Notes: generated by a model not told the origin, from the sequence alone. Positions 9,763-20,560 are shown, counted from the first letter of the stretch. The stretch: 64,000 bases of DNA from Rhodococcoides kroppenstedtii (GCF_900111805.1 NZ_FOJN01000001.1:1-64000); one strand, 5' to 3'. Numbers and translations: made by a program.

Positions 9763-11985
9763 ATGATCGTGAGGGTGAGCGACAAGGTGAGCGAGACCCG
9801 CGACGACCCCACCGACGACGGCACGTGGAGCGCCCCGCTGGCCACGGGCCGATCCGCTGCCGGCGAGGGACGCGCGGCACCCGGTGCGCCACCCGCGGCG
9901 ACGTCGGACACCGCCGTGCCGGTCGACGCCCTCCCCGAGGACCGCTACCTCAACCGCGAGCTCAGCTGGCTCGACTTCAACTCCCGCGTGCTCGCGCTGG
10001 CGGAGGACGCCTCCCTGCCGCTGCTCGAGCGGGCGAAGTTCCTGGCGATCTTCGCCAGCAACCTCGACGAGTTCTACATGGTCCGGGTCGCAGGCCTGAA
10101 GCGTCGTGACGAGACCGGGTTGTCGGTGCGGTCGGCGGACGGACTGTCGCCGCGCGAGCAACTCTCGCTGATCGCCAAGAGAACCCAGGAGATCGCCGAG
10201 CGGCACGCGCGCACCTTCCTCGACAGCATCGTGCCGGAGCTCGCGGCCGAGGGCATCGACATCGTGCGGTGGTCCGAGGTGACCGAGGACGAGCGCGTCC
10301 GCCTCACCGAGTACTTCAACAGCCAGGTGTTCCCGGTGCTCACGCCGCTGGCCGTGGACCCTGCCCACCCGTTCCCCTACATCAGCGGCCTGTCGCTCAA
10401 TCTCGCTGTCACGGTGAAGGATTCGACGACAGGCGGCGAGCACTTCGCCCGCGTCAAGGTGCCGGACAACGTGGACCGCTTCGTGCAGCTGCGGCGCGGC
10501 GAGCCGACGTCGATTCCGGCGTTCCTCCCGATGGAGGAGCTGATCGCGGCCCACCTCGACGTCCTCTTCCCCGGCCTGCAGATCGTCGAGCATCACGCCT
10601 TCCGCATCACCCGCAACGCCGACTTCGAGGTCGAGGAGGACCGCGACGAGGACCTGCTGCAGGCCCTCGAGCGGGAGTTGGCGCGCCGACGCTTCGGGTC
10701 GCCCGTGCGCCTCGAGGTGGCCGACGACATGACCGACCACATGCTCGGACTGTTGTTGCGCGAGTTGGACGTCGACCCCGGTGACGTGATCCAGGTGCCC
10801 GGCCTGCTCGACCTGTCGTGCCTGTGGCAGGTGTACGGCGTCGACCGACCGATGCTCAAGGACGCGCCCTTCGTCCCCGCGACGCATTCGGCCTTCGGCG
10901 AGCGGGAAACACCCAAGAGCATCTTCTCCACCCTGCGCGACGGCGACGTGCTCCTCCATCACCCGTACGACTCGTTCTCCACCAGCGTGCAACGCTTCAT
11001 CGAGCAGGCCGCCGCCGACCCGCACGTCCTGGCGATCAAGCAGACGCTCTACCGCACCTCCGGTGATTCGCCGATCGTCAACGCCCTCATCGCGGCGGCC
11101 GAGGCGGGCAAGCAGGTGGTGACCCTCGTGGAGATCAAGGCCCGCTTCGACGAGCAGGCCAACATCGCCTGGGCCCGCAAGCTCGAACAGGCGGGTGTGC
11201 ACGTGGTCTACGGACTGGTGGGACTCAAGACGCACTGCAAGACCTGCCTGGTGGTGCGCCGGGAAGGGTCGACCATCCGGCGCTACTGCCACATCGGCAC
11301 CGGCAACTACAACCCGAAGACGGCGCGCCTCTACGAGGACGTGGGCCTCATCACGGCGGACGAGGAGATCGGCGCCGACCTCACGGACCTGTTCAACTCC
11401 CTCACCGGATACTCGCGCAAGGAGAACTACCGCAACCTCCTGGTCGCCCCGTTCGGGGTGCGTGCCGGCATCGTCGACCGCATCGAGGCGGAGGTCCGAG
11501 CACACCGCGAGGGCCGCGACTCCCGCATCCGACTCAAGGCCAACGCGCTCGTCGACGAGCAGGTGATCGACGCGCTGTACTGGGCGTCGTCGGAGGGCGT
11601 GCGCGTCGAGGTCGTCGTCCGCGGCATCTGCGCTCTCAAGCCGGGTGTGCCGGGTCTGAGCGAGAACATCGAGGTGCGGTCCATTCTCGGCCGGTTCCTC
11701 GAGCACTCGCGCGTACTGCACTTCAAGGCGATCGACGAGTACTGGATCGGCAGCGCGGACATGATGCACCGCAACCTCGATCGCCGTGTCGAGGTCATGG
11801 CGCAGGTGCGCGACGGGCGTCTGACCGAGCAACTCGGAGCCATGCTCGACTCCGCGATGGACACGACCACGCGGTGCTGGGTGCTGCAGTCCGACGGGTC
11901 CTGGTCGGCGTCTCCGGCGAGCGGTGAGACGGTGCGCGATCACCAGGTCTCGCTCATGCGCCAGCGCCGCTACACCGGATCGTGA
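9763..11985 (+). CDS. ppk: polyphosphate kinase 1
   Basis: Reversibly transfers the ATP gamma-phosphate to inorganic polyphosphate. The 740 residues have an unconserved N-terminal tail (about 1-58), then the PPK N-domain starting [17 protein letters not shown], the head domain, and the two phospholipase-D-like C domains. The autophosphorylated His is residue 510 in [12 protein letters not shown]; the second active-site His is 648 in FLEHSR. I kept ATG 9763; GTG 9775 (VSDKVSETR) is an equally possible start. mutT1 overlaps its stop by 4 nt. Confidence 0.97.
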   Translation: MIVRVSDKVSETRDDPTDDGTWSAPLATGRSAAGEGRAAPGAPPAATSDTAVPVDALPEDRYLNRELSWLDFNSRVLALAEDASLPLLERAKFLAIFASNLDEFYMVRVAGLKRRDETGLSVRSADGLSPREQLSLIAKRTQEIAERHARTFLDSIVPELAAEGIDIVRWSEVTEDERVRLTEYFNSQVFPVLTPLAVDPAHPFPYISGLSLNLAVTVKDSTTGGEHFARVKVPDNVDRFVQLRRGEPTSIPAFLPMEELIAAHLDVLFPGLQIVEHHAFRITRNADFEVEEDRDEDLLQALERELARRRFGSPVRLEVADDMTDHMLGLLLRELDVDPGDVIQVPGLLDLSCLWQVYGVDRPMLKDAPFVPATHSAFGERETPKSIFSTLRDGDVLLHHPYDSFSTSVQRFIEQAAADPHVLAIKQTLYRTSGDSPIVNALIAAAEAGKQVVTLVEIKARFDEQANIAWARKLEQAGVHVVYGLVGLKTHCKTCLVVRREGSTIRRYCHIGTGNYNPKTARLYEDVGLITADEEIGADLTDLFNSLTGYSRKENYRNLLVAPFGVRAGIVDRIEAEVRAHREGRDSRIRLKANALVDEQVIDALYWASSEGVRVEVVVRGICALKPGVPGLSENIEVRSILGRFLEHSRVLHFKAIDEYWIGSADMMHRNLDRRVEVMAQVRDGRLTEQLGAMLDSAMDTTTRCWVLQSDGSWSASPASGETVRDHQVSLMRQRRYTGS

Positions 11986-12911
11986 GCCGCGGGTCGATGG
12001 CCGACACGACCGTGCGCGCCGCGGGTGCCGTTCTGTGGCAACGAGAGACGCCGGACGACGAGCCTCGGGTGGCCGTGGTCCATCGCCCACGGTACGACGA
12101 CTGGTCGCTGCCCAAGGGCAAGGTGGATCCCGGGGAGATCCCCCTGGTGACCGCCGTGCGCGAGGTGGCCGAGGAGACCGGGTACGACTGCGTTCTCGGG
12201 CGCTCCCTCGGGTCGACCACCTATCCCCTGACGCGCGGCCGCACCAAACACGTCGACTACTGGTCCGCGCGCGTCACGGGCGGGGATTTCGTCGCCAACG
12301 ACGAGGTCGATCGCATGGTCTGGGTGAGCCCGGCGCAGGCCCGCGACACCGTCTCCTACGACGCGGATCGCGAGGTTCTCGCACGGTTCGTCCACGGCCC
12401 GCACCCGACGTCGCACGCAGTGCTGGTCCGGCACGCGCGCGCCGGGTCGAAGGCGCGGTACCGCGGCGACGACGCCGAACGCCCGCTCGACAGCGTGGGG
12501 GTCCAGCAGGCGGAAGCGCTGGTGCCGGTTCTGACGGCCTTCGGCGGCACCGCGGTCTTCAGCGCGGAGCGCACGCGGTGCGTGCAGACCGTGGCACCGT
12601 GGGCCCGGTCGGTCGGTCTGCAGGTGGTCCCGGAGCGCGCCCTCACCGAGGAGACCTACGCCCGCGACCCGGACGTGGTGCGCCGCCGCGTGCGGGACAT
12701 CGTCGCCACCACACCCGGTGTGCCGGTGATGTGCAGTCAGGGCAAGGTGATTCCGCCCCTGATGGAGTGGTGGGCCGAGCAGGACGGCCTGACCCTCACG
12801 CGGACCCGGTCACGGAAGGCGAGCGTCTGGCTCCTCGGTTTCGTCGGCGGGGTGTTGGTGACGGCCGACCACCTCGAATCGCCGCTGCCCGCGTCGGTTC
12901 GGGACGACTGA
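11982..12911 (+). CDS. mutT1: MutT1-type Nudix hydrolase with histidine-phosphatase domain
   Basis: Two-domain nucleotide-pool sanitizer of 309 residues. The Nudix box [22 protein letters not shown] spans about 46-67 (two pieces: [15 protein letters not shown]). The C-terminal phosphoglycerate-mutase-like domain starts with [10 protein letters not shown], where RHA carries the phosphorylated His. The mycobacterial homologue hydrolyses 8-oxo-dGTP and diadenosine polyphosphates; this role is inferred. The GTG start overlaps the ppk stop (GTGA), indicating cotranscription and coupled translation. Confidence 0.94.
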   Translation: MSRGSMADTTVRAAGAVLWQRETPDDEPRVAVVHRPRYDDWSLPKGKVDPGEIPLVTAVREVAEETGYDCVLGRSLGSTTYPLTRGRTKHVDYWSARVTGGDFVANDEVDRMVWVSPAQARDTVSYDADREVLARFVHGPHPTSHAVLVRHARAGSKARYRGDDAERPLDSVGVQQAEALVPVLTAFGGTAVFSAERTRCVQTVAPWARSVGLQVVPERALTEETYARDPDVVRRRVRDIVATTPGVPVMCSQGKVIPPLMEWWAEQDGLTLTRTRSRKASVWLLGFVGGVLVTADHLESPLPASVRDD

Positions 12912-12947
12912 CGCCGCGCGGACGTTCCGGACCCCACACGAACACGA

Positions 12948-12984
12948 GCGAGCCCCGGACCCCGTACGGGAATCCGGGGCTCGC
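12948..12984. terminator. hairpin between convergent mutT1 and hupB
   Basis: A 12-bp stem (12948-12959 pairs with 12973-12984), extended by an inner CCC/GGG pairing around GTAC. There is no T tract on either side, so it may end transcription from both genes only weakly or act as an mRNA 3' end stabiliser. Confidence 0.6.
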
Positions 12985-13001
12985 GCGCGTGGTGGGGGTG
13001 C

Positions 13002-13745
13002 CTACTTGCGGGCGGTGCGCTTGGCCGGGGCCTTCTTGGCGGGTGCCTTCTTGGCCGGTGCCGACTTCTTCGCTGCCGCGGTGGTCTTCTTCGCAGCGGT
13101 GGTGGTCTTCTTGGCCGCCGTGGACTTGCTCGCCGTCGACTTCGCGGCGGTGGTCTTCTTCGCTGCCGTCTTGGCCGGCGCCTTGGTGGCGGTGGTCTTC
13201 TTCGCTGCGGTCTTGGCCGGTGCCTTGGTGGCGGTGGTCTTCTTCGCTGCGGTCTTGGCCGGCGCCTTGGTGGCGGTGGTCTTCTTGGCCGCCGTCTTGG
13301 CCGGTGCCGCAGTGGTCTTCTTGGCAGCGGTCTTGGCGGGCGCCTTGGTCGCGGTGGCCTTCGCCGCCGTCGTCTTCTTCGCCGCGGTGGTCTTCTTCGC
13401 GGCCGCGGTCTTCTTCGCGGCAGCGGCGGCACCACGCTTGACGGCAGGGCCGGTGGCGGCGAGCTTCTGCCCACCGGCGATGACGGCCTTGAACTGAGCG
13501 CCCGGGCGGAAGGCGGGAACCGACGTCGGCTTGACCTTGACCGTCTCACCGGTGCGCGGGTTGCGCGCGACCCGAGCTGCGCGGCGACGCTGCTCGAAGA
13601 CGCCGAAGCCGGTGATCGTCACCGAGTCACCGCGGTGCACCGCACGCACGATGATGTCGACGATGTTCTCGACGGCATCGGTGGCGCTGCGACGGTCCGC
13701 GCCGGTCTTCTCGGTCAGGGCGTCGATCAGTTCTGCCTTGTTCAT
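13002..13745 (-). CDS. hupB: DNA-binding protein HU with Lys/Ala/Pro-rich tail (HupB type)
   Basis: Nucleoid protein of 247 residues. Residues 1-90 are a normal HU fold ([48 protein letters not shown]). The rest is a histone-H1-like tail built from [11 protein letters not shown] units, about five copies in a 42-bp DNA period (roughly 13150-13310), ending in [18 protein letters not shown]. Such tails are typical of Mycobacteriales HupB and influence DNA compaction. GGAGG lies 9 nt before the ATG. The repeat makes the tail prone to length change between strains. Confidence 0.97.
   Translation of the reverse strand: MNKAELIDALTEKTGADRRSATDAVENIVDIIVRAVHRGDSVTITGFGVFEQRRRAARVARNPRTGETVKVKPTSVPAFRPGAQFKAVIAGGQKLAATGPAVKRGAAAAAKKTAAAKKTTAAKKTTAAKATATKAPAKTAAKKTTAAPAKTAAKKTTATKAPAKTAAKKTTATKAPAKTAAKKTTATKAPAKTAAKKTTAAKSTASKSTAAKKTTTAAKKTTAAAKKSAPAKKAPAKKAPAKRTARK
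13150..13310 (-). repeat. in-frame 42-bp tandem repeat in the hupB tail
   Basis: Codes for repeated [14 protein letters not shown] units. Copies differ at third codon positions (for example ggcgcc and ggtgcc alternate), so the array is not freshly duplicated. Boundaries are approximate. Confidence 0.7.
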
Positions 13746-13957
13746 CGGTCATTCCTCCGCACACTGATGGCCCCTCGTCGGACCGACTGTGTACCACGGT
13801 AAACCGCGAAAGCGCACGAGTCCACGACCCGCGCCGTTTCGGCGTGGGTCCGTAAACCGTGTCGTACCAAAGCGTGTCGCGTCGACCGTGCCGAATCGGA
13901 GTGCCGTTCGGCGTGCCCTCGGTGCCGCGGGCCGCGGGCTCGGGGCCCGCCGAGAGG

Positions 13958-14560
13958 TCAGCGAGCGGGCTCGGGGAGGGTGATCGGCTTGTGGGACGGC
14001 CGTGTCGTTTCGAACGCGGAAATCGTGTCTACCTGCCGTAACGTCAGGCCGATGTCGTCCAGACCCTCCATCAGACGCCAGCGGGTGTAGTCGTCAATCT
14101 CGAAGCGCACCACGGTGGTTCCCGCGGTGATCGTCTTGTTCTCCAGGTCGACGGTCAGCTCGAGCCCCGGCTGTTCGTCGAGCAGTTTCCAGAGGATTTC
14201 GACGTCGGCTTGTTCGACGATCGCGGCGAGCAGACCGGCCTTTCCGGCATTTCCGCGGAAGATGTCGGCGAATCGCGACGAGACGACGACGCGGAAACCG
14301 AAGTCCGACAGCGCCCACACGGCGTGCTCGCGCGAGGATCCGGTGCCGAAATCCGGCCCCGCCACGAGAACCGAGCCGCGGTCGTACGGCTCGGTGTTCA
14401 GAATGAATCCCGGGTCCGACCGCCAGCCCGCGAAAAGCCCGTCCTCGAAGCCGGTGCGGGTGACCCTCTTCAGGTAGACCGCCGGGATGATCTGATCGGT
14501 GTCGACGTTGCTGCGGCGCAGCGGAACACCGATGCCGGTGTGCGTGACGAACGGTTCCAC
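13958..14560 (-). CDS. leuD: 3-isopropylmalate dehydratase small subunit
   Basis: Small subunit of isopropylmalate isomerase (leucine synthesis), 200 residues. It shows the swivel-domain motif [16 protein letters not shown] near the N terminus and the conserved [18 protein letters not shown] loop that contacts substrate. It lies 46 nt downstream of leuC on the same strand and is surely cotranscribed. A small hairpin (13934-13950, 6-bp stem) lies just past the stop but has no T tract. Confidence 0.97.
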   Translation of the reverse strand: MEPFVTHTGIGVPLRRSNVDTDQIIPAVYLKRVTRTGFEDGLFAGWRSDPGFILNTEPYDRGSVLVAGPDFGTGSSREHAVWALSDFGFRVVVSSRFADIFRGNAGKAGLLAAIVEQADVEILWKLLDEQPGLELTVDLENKTITAGTTVVRFEIDDYTRWRLMEGLDDIGLTLRQVDTISAFETTRPSHKPITLPEPAR

Positions 14561-14606
14561 GGTGTGACTCCTCGTGCGATTCGGTGGTGCGAGCGGGCGG
14601 GGGCCG

Positions 14607-16013
14607 TCAGTCCAGGTCGGCCGGCGCGGACAGTCGACCGCGGACCGCGGTGGCGGCGGCGACGGCCGGCGACACCAGATGGGTCCGCCCGCCCTTGCCC
14701 TGTCGCCCTTCGAAGTTGCGGTTGGACGTCGATGCCGAGCGCTCGCCCGGCGTCAGCTGGTCGGGGTTCATGCCGAGGCACATCGAGCATCCGGCCTGCC
14801 GCCACTCGGCGCCGGCCGCGGTGAAGATGGCTCCGAGACCCTCCTCTTCCGCCTGGGCGCGCACCCGCATCGAGCCGGGCACCACCAACATGCGCACCCC
14901 GTCCGCCACACGACGACCGTCGAGGACGGACGCCGCCACCCGCAGATCCTCGATGCGCCCGTTGGTACAGGATCCCAGGAAGACGGTGTCGACGGCGATG
15001 TCGCGCAACGGCGTTCCCGCCTCGAGGCCCATGTAGCCCAGAGCCTTGCGCGCGGCCTGACTCTCGCCGTCGTCGGCGATGCGCTCCGGGTCCGGCACGG
15101 AGGCGCCGAGAGGAGCGCCCTGACCCGGGTTGGTGCCCCACGTGACGAACGGGGTCAGCGTGGAGGCGTCGATGCGCACCTCCTTGTCGAAAGTCGCGCC
15201 CTCGTCGGTGTGCAATTGCGACCAGGCCTCGACGGCGCGGTCCCAGTCGGCCCCCGCCGGTGCGTGCGGGCGGCCCTGCAGGTACTCGAACGTGGTGTCG
15301 TCCGGCGCGATCATGCCCGCACGCGCTCCGGCCTCGATCGACATGTTGCAGATGGTCATTCGCGCTTCCATCGACAGCTTCTCGATGGCGGACCCGCGGT
15401 ACTCGATGACGTGGCCCTGCCCACCGCCGGTGCCGATCTGCGCGATGACCGCGAGGATCAGATCCTTGGCGGAGACGTCGTCGCCGAGTTCGCCGTCGAC
15501 GGTGACCGCCATGGTCTTGAACGGACGCAACGACAACGTCTGCGTCGCCAGCACGTGTTCGACCTCGCTGGTGCCGATGCCCATGGCGAGCGCGCCGAAC
15601 GCCCCGTGCGTCGAGGTGTGGCTGTCGCCGCAGACGACGGTGGTCCCGGGCTGCGTCAACCCCAGCTGCGGACCGATGATGTGCACGATGCCCTGCTCGA
15701 GATCACCCATCGAGTGCAGGCGGATGCCGAACTCCTCGCAGTTGCGCCGGAGGGTGTCGACCTGAGTGCGCGAGACGAGGTCCGCGATCGGCTGGTCGAT
15801 GTCCACGGTCGGGACGTTGTGGTCCTCGGTCGCGATGGTCAGATCGGGCCGACGGACGGCGCGGCCGGCCAGGCGCAGACCGTCGAACGCCTGCGGGCTG
15901 GTGACCTCGTGGACGAGGTGGAGGTCGATGTAGATCAGATCGGGCTGGTCGCCCTCACCGCGCACGACCACGTGCTCGTCCCACACCTTCTCCGCCAGGG
16001 TCCTGGGTGCCAT
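14607..16013 (-). CDS. leuC: 3-isopropylmalate dehydratase large subunit
   Basis: Aconitase-family [4Fe-4S] enzyme subunit, 468 residues, forming the isomerase with LeuD. Cluster ligands are visible as the Cys in [13 protein letters not shown] and the two Cys in [35 protein letters not shown] is the conserved active-site stretch. ATG at 16013 with AGGAGG 7 nt upstream. Divergent from an IclR-type regulator across 102 bp, the same arrangement as ltbR-leuCD in Corynebacterium glutamicum, so repression by that neighbour is likely. Confidence 0.97.
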   Translation of the reverse strand: MAPRTLAEKVWDEHVVVRGEGDQPDLIYIDLHLVHEVTSPQAFDGLRLAGRAVRRPDLTIATEDHNVPTVDIDQPIADLVSRTQVDTLRRNCEEFGIRLHSMGDLEQGIVHIIGPQLGLTQPGTTVVCGDSHTSTHGAFGALAMGIGTSEVEHVLATQTLSLRPFKTMAVTVDGELGDDVSAKDLILAVIAQIGTGGGQGHVIEYRGSAIEKLSMEARMTICNMSIEAGARAGMIAPDDTTFEYLQGRPHAPAGADWDRAVEAWSQLHTDEGATFDKEVRIDASTLTPFVTWGTNPGQGAPLGASVPDPERIADDGESQAARKALGYMGLEAGTPLRDIAVDTVFLGSCTNGRIEDLRVAASVLDGRRVADGVRMLVVPGSMRVRAQAEEEGLGAIFTAAGAEWRQAGCSMCLGMNPDQLTPGERSASTSNRNFEGRQGKGGRTHLVSPAVAAATAVRGRLSAPADLD

Positions 16014-16103
16014 GCCGTTCCTCCTTCGCCTCCGTCGCGGACCCGGAGTCCACCGGGCACCCGCACCGCGACCGTCGTCCTGCATTCTCACCATGCGAGA
16101 CGC

Positions 16104-16109
16104 TAGTAT
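16104..16109 (+). promoter_or_regulatory. -10 element of the IclR-type regulator
   Basis: TAGTAT ends 6 nt before the ATG at 16116. It is embedded in an imperfect palindrome centred on CTAG (GACGCTAGTATC, 8 of 12 positions symmetric), so regulator binding here would cover its own promoter. Confidence 0.5.
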
Positions 16110-16115
16110 CGCTTC

Positions 16116-16823
16116 ATGGGACATAGTAGCGGCATCGGCGTCCTCGACAAAGCGATGCGCGTTCTGCACGCTGCGGCGGAGGGCCCCTGCTCGCTGGCCG
16201 ATCTCTGCGACGCCGCCGACCTGCCGCGGGCCACCGCGCACCGTCTCGCCGTCGGCCTCGAAGTCCATCGCATGCTCTCCCGCGACGCGGACGGGATGTG
16301 GCGGCCCGGGCCCGCCCTCGGCGAGCTCGCGCGCACCGCGGCCGATCCCGTCGTCGAGGCGTCCGCCCCCGTGCTCCCCCGACTGCGCGAAGCCACCGGG
16401 GAGAGCGTTCAGATCTACCGGGTCGAGGGGACCCGCCGGGTGTGCGTCGCCGCCGTCGAGCCGCCCACCGGGCTTCGGGACACCGTGCTCGTCGGGTCGC
16501 GACTGCCGCTCACCGCCGGCTCGGGAGCGAAAGTTCTGCTGGCATGGGCGGACCCGACGCTGCAGCGGGCGGTGCTCGCGGACGCCGCGTTCGGTGAACG
16601 CGCCCTCGCGGAGGTACGACGGCGGGGCTGGGCGCAGAGCGTCGCGGAGCGCGAGCCCGGGGTCGCGAGCGTGGCGGCGCCGATCCGCGGACACGACGGG
16701 CGCGTGGTCGCCGCGATCTCGGTCTCCGGACCCGTCGATCGCATGGGGCGCCGGCCCGGCGCGCGATGGGCGGCCGATCTGCTGGCCGCGGCGGAGAGCA
16801 TCGAGACGCGGTTGGGTTCCTGA
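16116..16823 (+). CDS. ltbR: IclR family transcriptional regulator (LtbR/NdgR-like)
   Basis: A 235-residue repressor with an N-terminal winged helix-turn-helix ([16 protein letters not shown] to [14 protein letters not shown], about 8-50) and a C-terminal ligand domain ([20 protein letters not shown] onward). Its place divergent from leuCD matches LtbR of C. glutamicum, NdgR of Streptomyces and Rv2989, which control leucine genes; effector binding is inferred. Probably leaderless. Its stop is followed immediately by a 26-bp tandem repeat. Symbol is by orthologue position, not proven. Confidence 0.82.
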   Translation: MGHSSGIGVLDKAMRVLHAAAEGPCSLADLCDAADLPRATAHRLAVGLEVHRMLSRDADGMWRPGPALGELARTAADPVVEASAPVLPRLREATGESVQIYRVEGTRRVCVAAVEPPTGLRDTVLVGSRLPLTAGSGAKVLLAWADPTLQRAVLADAAFGERALAEVRRRGWAQSVAEREPGVASVAAPIRGHDGRVVAAISVSGPVDRMGRRPGARWAADLLAAAESIETRLGS

Positions 16824-16825
16824 CC

Positions 16826-16920
16826 GGGCGGCGGAGCGCCCGTACGACCCCGGGCGGCGGAGCGCCCGTACGACCCCGGGCGGCGGAGCGCCCGTACGAC
16901 CCCGGGCGGCGGAGCGCCCG
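16826..16920. repeat. 26-bp tandem repeat, 3.7 copies, after the regulator stop
   Basis: Identical 26-bp units start at 16826, 16852, 16878 and 16904 (the last is 17 bp long). Each begins GGGCGGCGGAGCGCCC, which folds as GGGCG/CGCCC. The array starts 2 nt after the regulator stop and lies ahead of a strong hairpin. Confidence 0.95.
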
Positions 16921-16936
16921 CCTCGACCGCGAAACG

Positions 16937-16972
16937 ACACGAGGACCACTGCTGATGCAGTGGTCCTCGTGT
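16937..16972. terminator. strong hairpin between the regulator and tRNA-Glu
   Basis: Perfect 16-bp stem (16937-16952 with 16957-16972) and a TGAT loop, 7 nt past the tRNA-Glu 3' end. There is no long T tract, but stem strength and position suit termination of the tRNA transcript (minus) and possibly of the regulator (plus). Confidence 0.75.
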
Positions 16973-16978
16973 ATTACG

Positions 16979-17051
16979 TAGCCCCGACGGGATTCGAACC
17001 CGCGCTACCGCCTTGAGAGGGCGGCGTCCTAGGCCGCTAGACGACGGGGCC
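16979..17051 (-). tRNA. tRNA-Glu (anticodon CTC)
   Basis: 73-nt cloverleaf on the minus strand. The acceptor GGCCCCG pairs with CGGGGCT, with discriminator A. The anticodon arm is CCGCC-CTCTCAA-GGCGG (CTC), and the T loop contains GGTTCGAATCC. No encoded CCA. Confidence 0.96.
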
Positions 17052-17148
17052 AGGATCTTCATGTGAAGCATGCGCTTCGGTGACGCTGGTGGAGCAACCG
17101 GACGAGCATAACCGGTGGAGGCCGTCCGACGAAATCGGACATCCTCTG

Positions 17149-17220
17149 CTGGGGTACCAGGACTCGAACCTAGAATGGCGGTACCAGAAACCGCTGTGTT
17201 GCCAATTACACCATACCCCA
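17149..17220 (-). tRNA. tRNA-Gln (anticodon CTG)
   Basis: 72-nt cloverleaf on the minus strand. The acceptor TGGGGTA pairs with TACCCCA, with discriminator G. The anticodon arm is GCGGT-TTCTGGT-ACCGC (CTG), and the T arm contains GGTTCGAGTCC. It lies 97 nt upstream of tRNA-Glu in one transcript. The window also holds gatCAB, which in bacteria without GlnRS makes Gln-tRNA from Glu-tRNA. Confidence 0.96.
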
Positions 17221-17289
17221 CGGTGGCGGATCATCCGCCGGCTCGACCCGCTCCGATCAGGTGCCCCGGTGCGCTTCGAGCCGTGGAGA

Positions 17290-17320
17290 ACACTACCAAA
17301 CAGTGTCCGCGATTCACCAA
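17290..17320 (-). promoter_or_regulatory. candidate promoter of the tRNA-Gln/tRNA-Glu unit
   Basis: -35 TTGGTG (17320 to 17315) and -10 TAGTGT (17295 to 17290) on the minus strand, 19-nt spacer, about 70 nt upstream of the mature tRNA-Gln 5' end. Confidence 0.4.
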
Positions 17321-17329
17321 ATCGGCAGG

Positions 17330-18346
17330 TCAGGGTCCGGGTTCCGGCGTCGGTGACGAGTCGGGCTCGCGAAAGCTCACGTCGATCTCCTCGAAACCCT
17401 TGCTCCGCTGCGCCTCGGCCTGCGCCGTGTAGGCGTCGCGGTCACCGTCGGTCAGCTCGACGTTGTCCGTGAACGGGGTGAGCAGTGCCCGTGGATGGAG
17501 CGTGTCCACCCGCACCACGTTGACCTCGATGCAGAGCACCACGACCAGTGCCGCGATGTAGAGGAACGCGAGGAGACCGAGCACGATCGCGAACACTCCG
17601 TTGGTGGTGTCCGCGCCCCCGACGACCGTCTGGACGTAGTACCCACCGAAGGACTGCAGCACCTGCCAGAGCACACCCGCCAGGGCGGCACCCGGCAGGA
17701 CGTCCCGCACCGTCACCGGCCGGGTGGTGCCGAGCCGGAACGCCACCACGAAGGTCGCGGTGTTGAGGACGACCGCGGCGATCACCACGAAAACCTGTGC
17801 GACGGAACCGAAGAAGCCCGCGGCGTTGAACCCGTTGAGGACGGTCACACCGATGACGGCGGTTCCGACCGTGACGAGCAGACCGAATCCGCGGATCCGT
17901 GCGGTGATCGGGTCCGGCCGCTCGTTCTTCGGCACGGCCCAGGCCACGTTCATCGCGTTCTGGGCCGCCACCGCGACACCGAGTCCGCCGTACAGCGACC
18001 CGACGACGCCGATCACGATGGCGCCCACTCCCCCGCTGAGCCGATCGGGCTGCCCGAGTTGATCCCCGATCAGCGGGATTTGACTCATGGCGGAATCCAG
18101 AATTCGTTGCTGCAGATCGGGATTGCCCGCCAGCACGATCCCGAGCGTGGTCGAGAAGAGAAGCAGCAGCGGGAACAGCGAGACGAACGCGTAGTACGCG
18201 ATCAGGGCCGCGAGATACCCACCCTGGTCGTCGACGAACTTGTAGACGACGGCAAGCGGGTAGCCGACGGCAGGCCGGCGTCGCTGGAAGCGGTCCAGCC
18301 GCTCGGTCAACGACGTCGGCCGGGCCTCAGCCGTCGAGTCGGTCAC
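17330..18346 (-). CDS. YihY/YhjD family inner membrane protein
   Basis: A 338-residue membrane protein with about six hydrophobic segments (for example [54 protein letters not shown]) and a polar C-terminal tail ending in Pro/Glu-rich sequence. The family was once called ribonuclease BN, a name now considered wrong. Function unknown; possibly envelope-related transport. GTG at 18346 chosen; GTG at 18355 is the alternative. Either start lies inside the 3' end of gltX, so it is translationally linked as the last gene of the fah-gltX-yihY unit. Confidence 0.85.
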   Translation of the reverse strand: MTDSTAEARPTSLTERLDRFQRRRPAVGYPLAVVYKFVDDQGGYLAALIAYYAFVSLFPLLLLFSTTLGIVLAGNPDLQQRILDSAMSQIPLIGDQLGQPDRLSGGVGAIVIGVVGSLYGGLGVAVAAQNAMNVAWAVPKNERPDPITARIRGFGLLVTVGTAVIGVTVLNGFNAAGFFGSVAQVFVVIAAVVLNTATFVVAFRLGTTRPVTVRDVLPGAALAGVLWQVLQSFGGYYVQTVVGGADTTNGVFAIVLGLLAFLYIAALVVVLCIEVNVVRVDTLHPRALLTPFTDNVELTDGDRDAYTAQAEAQRSKGFEEIDVSFREPDSSPTPEPGP

Positions 18347-19787
18347 GGGCCGCACGCAGTCGCAGGAGCGAGTCGTCTCGGCCCAGCAGGACCATCGACT
18401 CGTAGAGCGGCGGACTCACGTGCGATCCGGTGACGGCCACCCGAACCGGTCCGAACGCCTTGCGCGGCTTGAGCTCCAGTCCGTCCACCAACGCCGACTT
18501 CAAGGCCTCCTCGAGTGCCGGAGCGGTCCAGTCCGCCCCCTCGACGGCCGTGATCGCCGCGTCGAGAACGGGCCGCGCGTCCGGGCCGAGGTTCTTCGCC
18601 GCGGACGCCGGGTCGACCGTGAACTCCTCCCGCGGGGCCAGGAGAAACTTCAGCAGACCCCACGCGTCGGAGAGGACGACGATGCGCGTCTGCACGAGCT
18701 CGGCGGCCTCCGCGAATACGGCGTCGTCCACCCCGATGGGGTGACCGGCGGCCTCCAGGAACGTACGGAGCCGCCCCGCGAAGTCCGCGGGCTCCAGGAG
18801 ACGGATGTGCTCGGCGTTGATCGCGTCGGCCTTCTTCTGGTCGAAGCGCGCGGGATTGGCGTTGACGGACCCGATGTCGAAGGCCTCCACCATCTCCGCG
18901 AGCGAGAACACGTCACGGTCGTCGCGGAAGCCCCATCCCAGCAGAGCCAGATAGTTGAGCAGCCCCTCGGGGACGAAGCCGCGCTCGCGGTGCAGGAACA
19001 GATCGGCCTGCGGGTCCCGCTTCGAGAGCTTCTTGTTGCCCTCGCCCATGACGAACGGGAGGTGACCGAACTCGGGAACCCGGTCCGCGACGCCGATGCG
19101 GACCAGCGCCTCGTACAGCGCGATCTGGCGAGGTGTGGAAGACAGCAGATCCTCGCCGCGCAGCACGTGCGTGATCTTCATGAGCGCGTCGTCGACCGGG
19201 TTGACCAAGGTGTAGAGCGGGATTCCGTTGCCGCGCGTGAGCGCGAAATCCGGCACGGTCCCCGCGCGGAACGTGGTGTCGCCGCGCACGAGGTCCGTCC
19301 AGGACAGGTCGTGCTCGGGCATGCGCAGCCGCACCACGGGCTTGCGCCCCTCGGCGAGGAACGCCTCGCGCTGGTCGTCGGTGAGGTCGCGGTCGGCGTT
19401 GTCGTACCCCAACTTCGGGTCCCGGCCGGCGGCCCGATGCCGTGCCTCGACCTCCTCGGGAGTGGAGAAGCTCTCGTATGCCTCGCCCGCCTCGAGCAGC
19501 GTGCGCACCACGGCGAGGTGCTGATCCCGCCGGAGCGACTGACGGTAGGGCTCGTACGGCCCGCCGACCTCGGGACCCTCGTCCCAGTCGAGACCGAGCC
19601 ACCGGAGCGCGTCCAGCAGCGCGCGGTACGACTCCTCGGAATCGCGCGCGGCGTCGGTGTCCTCGATACGAAAGACGAAGTCGCCCCCGTGGTGCCGGGC
19701 GAACGCCCAGTTGAACAGCGCCGTCCGCACCAGACCGACGTGCGGGGTGCCGGTGGGCGACGGGCAGAATCGAACGCGCACGCTCAC
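18327..19787 (-). CDS. gltX: glutamyl-tRNA synthetase
   Basis: Class I synthetase charging tRNA-Glu, and in GlnRS-less bacteria also tRNA-Gln. The 486 residues have [22 protein letters not shown] (HIGH motif variant PHVG) and [12 protein letters not shown] (KMSKS variant KLSKR). A C-terminal helical anticodon domain follows. GTG start at 19787 overlaps the upstream gene's stop by 4 nt. With the nearby gatCAB genes it is consistent with a non-discriminating enzyme; that is an inference from pathway logic. Confidence 0.97.
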   Translation of the reverse strand: MSVRVRFCPSPTGTPHVGLVRTALFNWAFARHHGGDFVFRIEDTDAARDSEESYRALLDALRWLGLDWDEGPEVGGPYEPYRQSLRRDQHLAVVRTLLEAGEAYESFSTPEEVEARHRAAGRDPKLGYDNADRDLTDDQREAFLAEGRKPVVRLRMPEHDLSWTDLVRGDTTFRAGTVPDFALTRGNGIPLYTLVNPVDDALMKITHVLRGEDLLSSTPRQIALYEALVRIGVADRVPEFGHLPFVMGEGNKKLSKRDPQADLFLHRERGFVPEGLLNYLALLGWGFRDDRDVFSLAEMVEAFDIGSVNANPARFDQKKADAINAEHIRLLEPADFAGRLRTFLEAAGHPIGVDDAVFAEAAELVQTRIVVLSDAWGLLKFLLAPREEFTVDPASAAKNLGPDARPVLDAAITAVEGADWTAPALEEALKSALVDGLELKPRKAFGPVRVAVTGSHVSPPLYESMVLLGRDDSLLRLRAARDRLDG

Positions 19788-20554
19788 TTGTCCACCACCG
19801 GGTTGCTCAGGGCGCCGATGCCCTCGATCTCGACTGCGACCGTCTGGCCGGCGACGATCGGCCCGACTCCCTCCGGTGTACCGGTGAGGATCACGTCGCC
19901 GGGCAGCAGGGTCATCACGGCGCTGACCCATTCCACGATGGCCGGAATGTCGTGCAGCAGAAGCGAAGTACGACTGCTCTGCTTCGTCTCGCCGTCCACC
20001 GTGGTCGTGATGGCGAGGTCGCTCGGGTCGAGCGAGGTCTCGATCCACGGGCCGAGAGGGCAGAAGGTGTCGTGCCCCTTCGCCCGAGTCCACTGGCCGT
20101 CGTGCCGTTGGTGGTCGCGCGCGGTGACGTCGTTCGCGGCGGTGTAACCCAGGACCACGTCCAGGGCCCGCGCGGCCGGAACGTCCTTGCAGGGGCGGCC
20201 GATGACGACGGCCAGCTCACCCTCGTAGTGGACCTCGGACGAGGAGGGCGGGCGCACGATCGGCGCACCGGGACCCACGATCGAGGTGTTGGGCTTGAGG
20301 AAGATCACCGGATCCTGCGGTGCCTCACCGCCCATCTCGGCCGCGTGCGCCGCGTAGTTCTTACCGATGCAGATCACCTTGCTGGCCAGGATCGGCGCGA
20401 GGAGTCGGACGTCCGCGAGCGGCCAGGTCCGGCCGGTGAACGTGGGGGTGCCGAAGGGATGTTCGGCGATTTCTCGAGCCGTCCTGTCGTCTCCGTCGCC
20501 CTCGATGGACACGAAGGCGACACCGTCCGGGCTCGCTACTCGACCTAAGCGCAT
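19784..20554 (-). CDS. fumarylacetoacetate hydrolase family protein
   Basis: A 256-residue FAH-fold enzyme. It has an N-terminal cap of about 50 residues, then [17 protein letters not shown], the metal ligands in [13 protein letters not shown] (Glu-x-Glu type) and [14 protein letters not shown] (Asp). The motif [10 protein letters not shown] follows near the C terminus. Relatives act as acylpyruvate hydrolases, oxaloacetate decarboxylases or catechol meta-pathway enzymes; the substrate is not readable here. It heads the fah-gltX-yihY unit as Rv2993c does for gltS. A -10 (TAGACT) 6 nt upstream suggests leaderless expression. Confidence 0.88.
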   Translation of the reverse strand: MRLGRVASPDGVAFVSIEGDGDDRTAREIAEHPFGTPTFTGRTWPLADVRLLAPILASKVICIGKNYAAHAAEMGGEAPQDPVIFLKPNTSIVGPGAPIVRPPSSSEVHYEGELAVVIGRPCKDVPAARALDVVLGYTAANDVTARDHQRHDGQWTRAKGHDTFCPLGPWIETSLDPSDLAITTTVDGETKQSSRTSLLLHDIPAIVEWVSAVMTLLPGDVILTGTPEGVGPIVAGQTVAVEIEGIGALSNPVVDK

Positions 20555-20560
20555 GGCGGG

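Noticed and set aside
8854..12090. A very long minus-strand open frame running through fbiD, ppk and the start of mutT1, in frame with gpsA
   Set aside because: Its translation is His/Arg/Asp-rich without domains, and it is antisense to clearly conserved genes. High GC keeps such frames open.
13150..13310. Regular repeats that might be read as a CRISPR array
   Set aside because: They are in-frame hupB tail codons with no unique spacers and no cas genes nearby.
13934..13950. Terminator after leuD
   Set aside because: Stem of only 6 bp (GCGGGC/GCCCGC), no T tract; too weak to list as a terminator in GC-rich DNA.
16826..16920. Direct repeats as a mini CRISPR or insertion-sequence end
   Set aside because: Units abut without spacers, and there are no transposase genes, terminal inverted repeats or target-site duplications.
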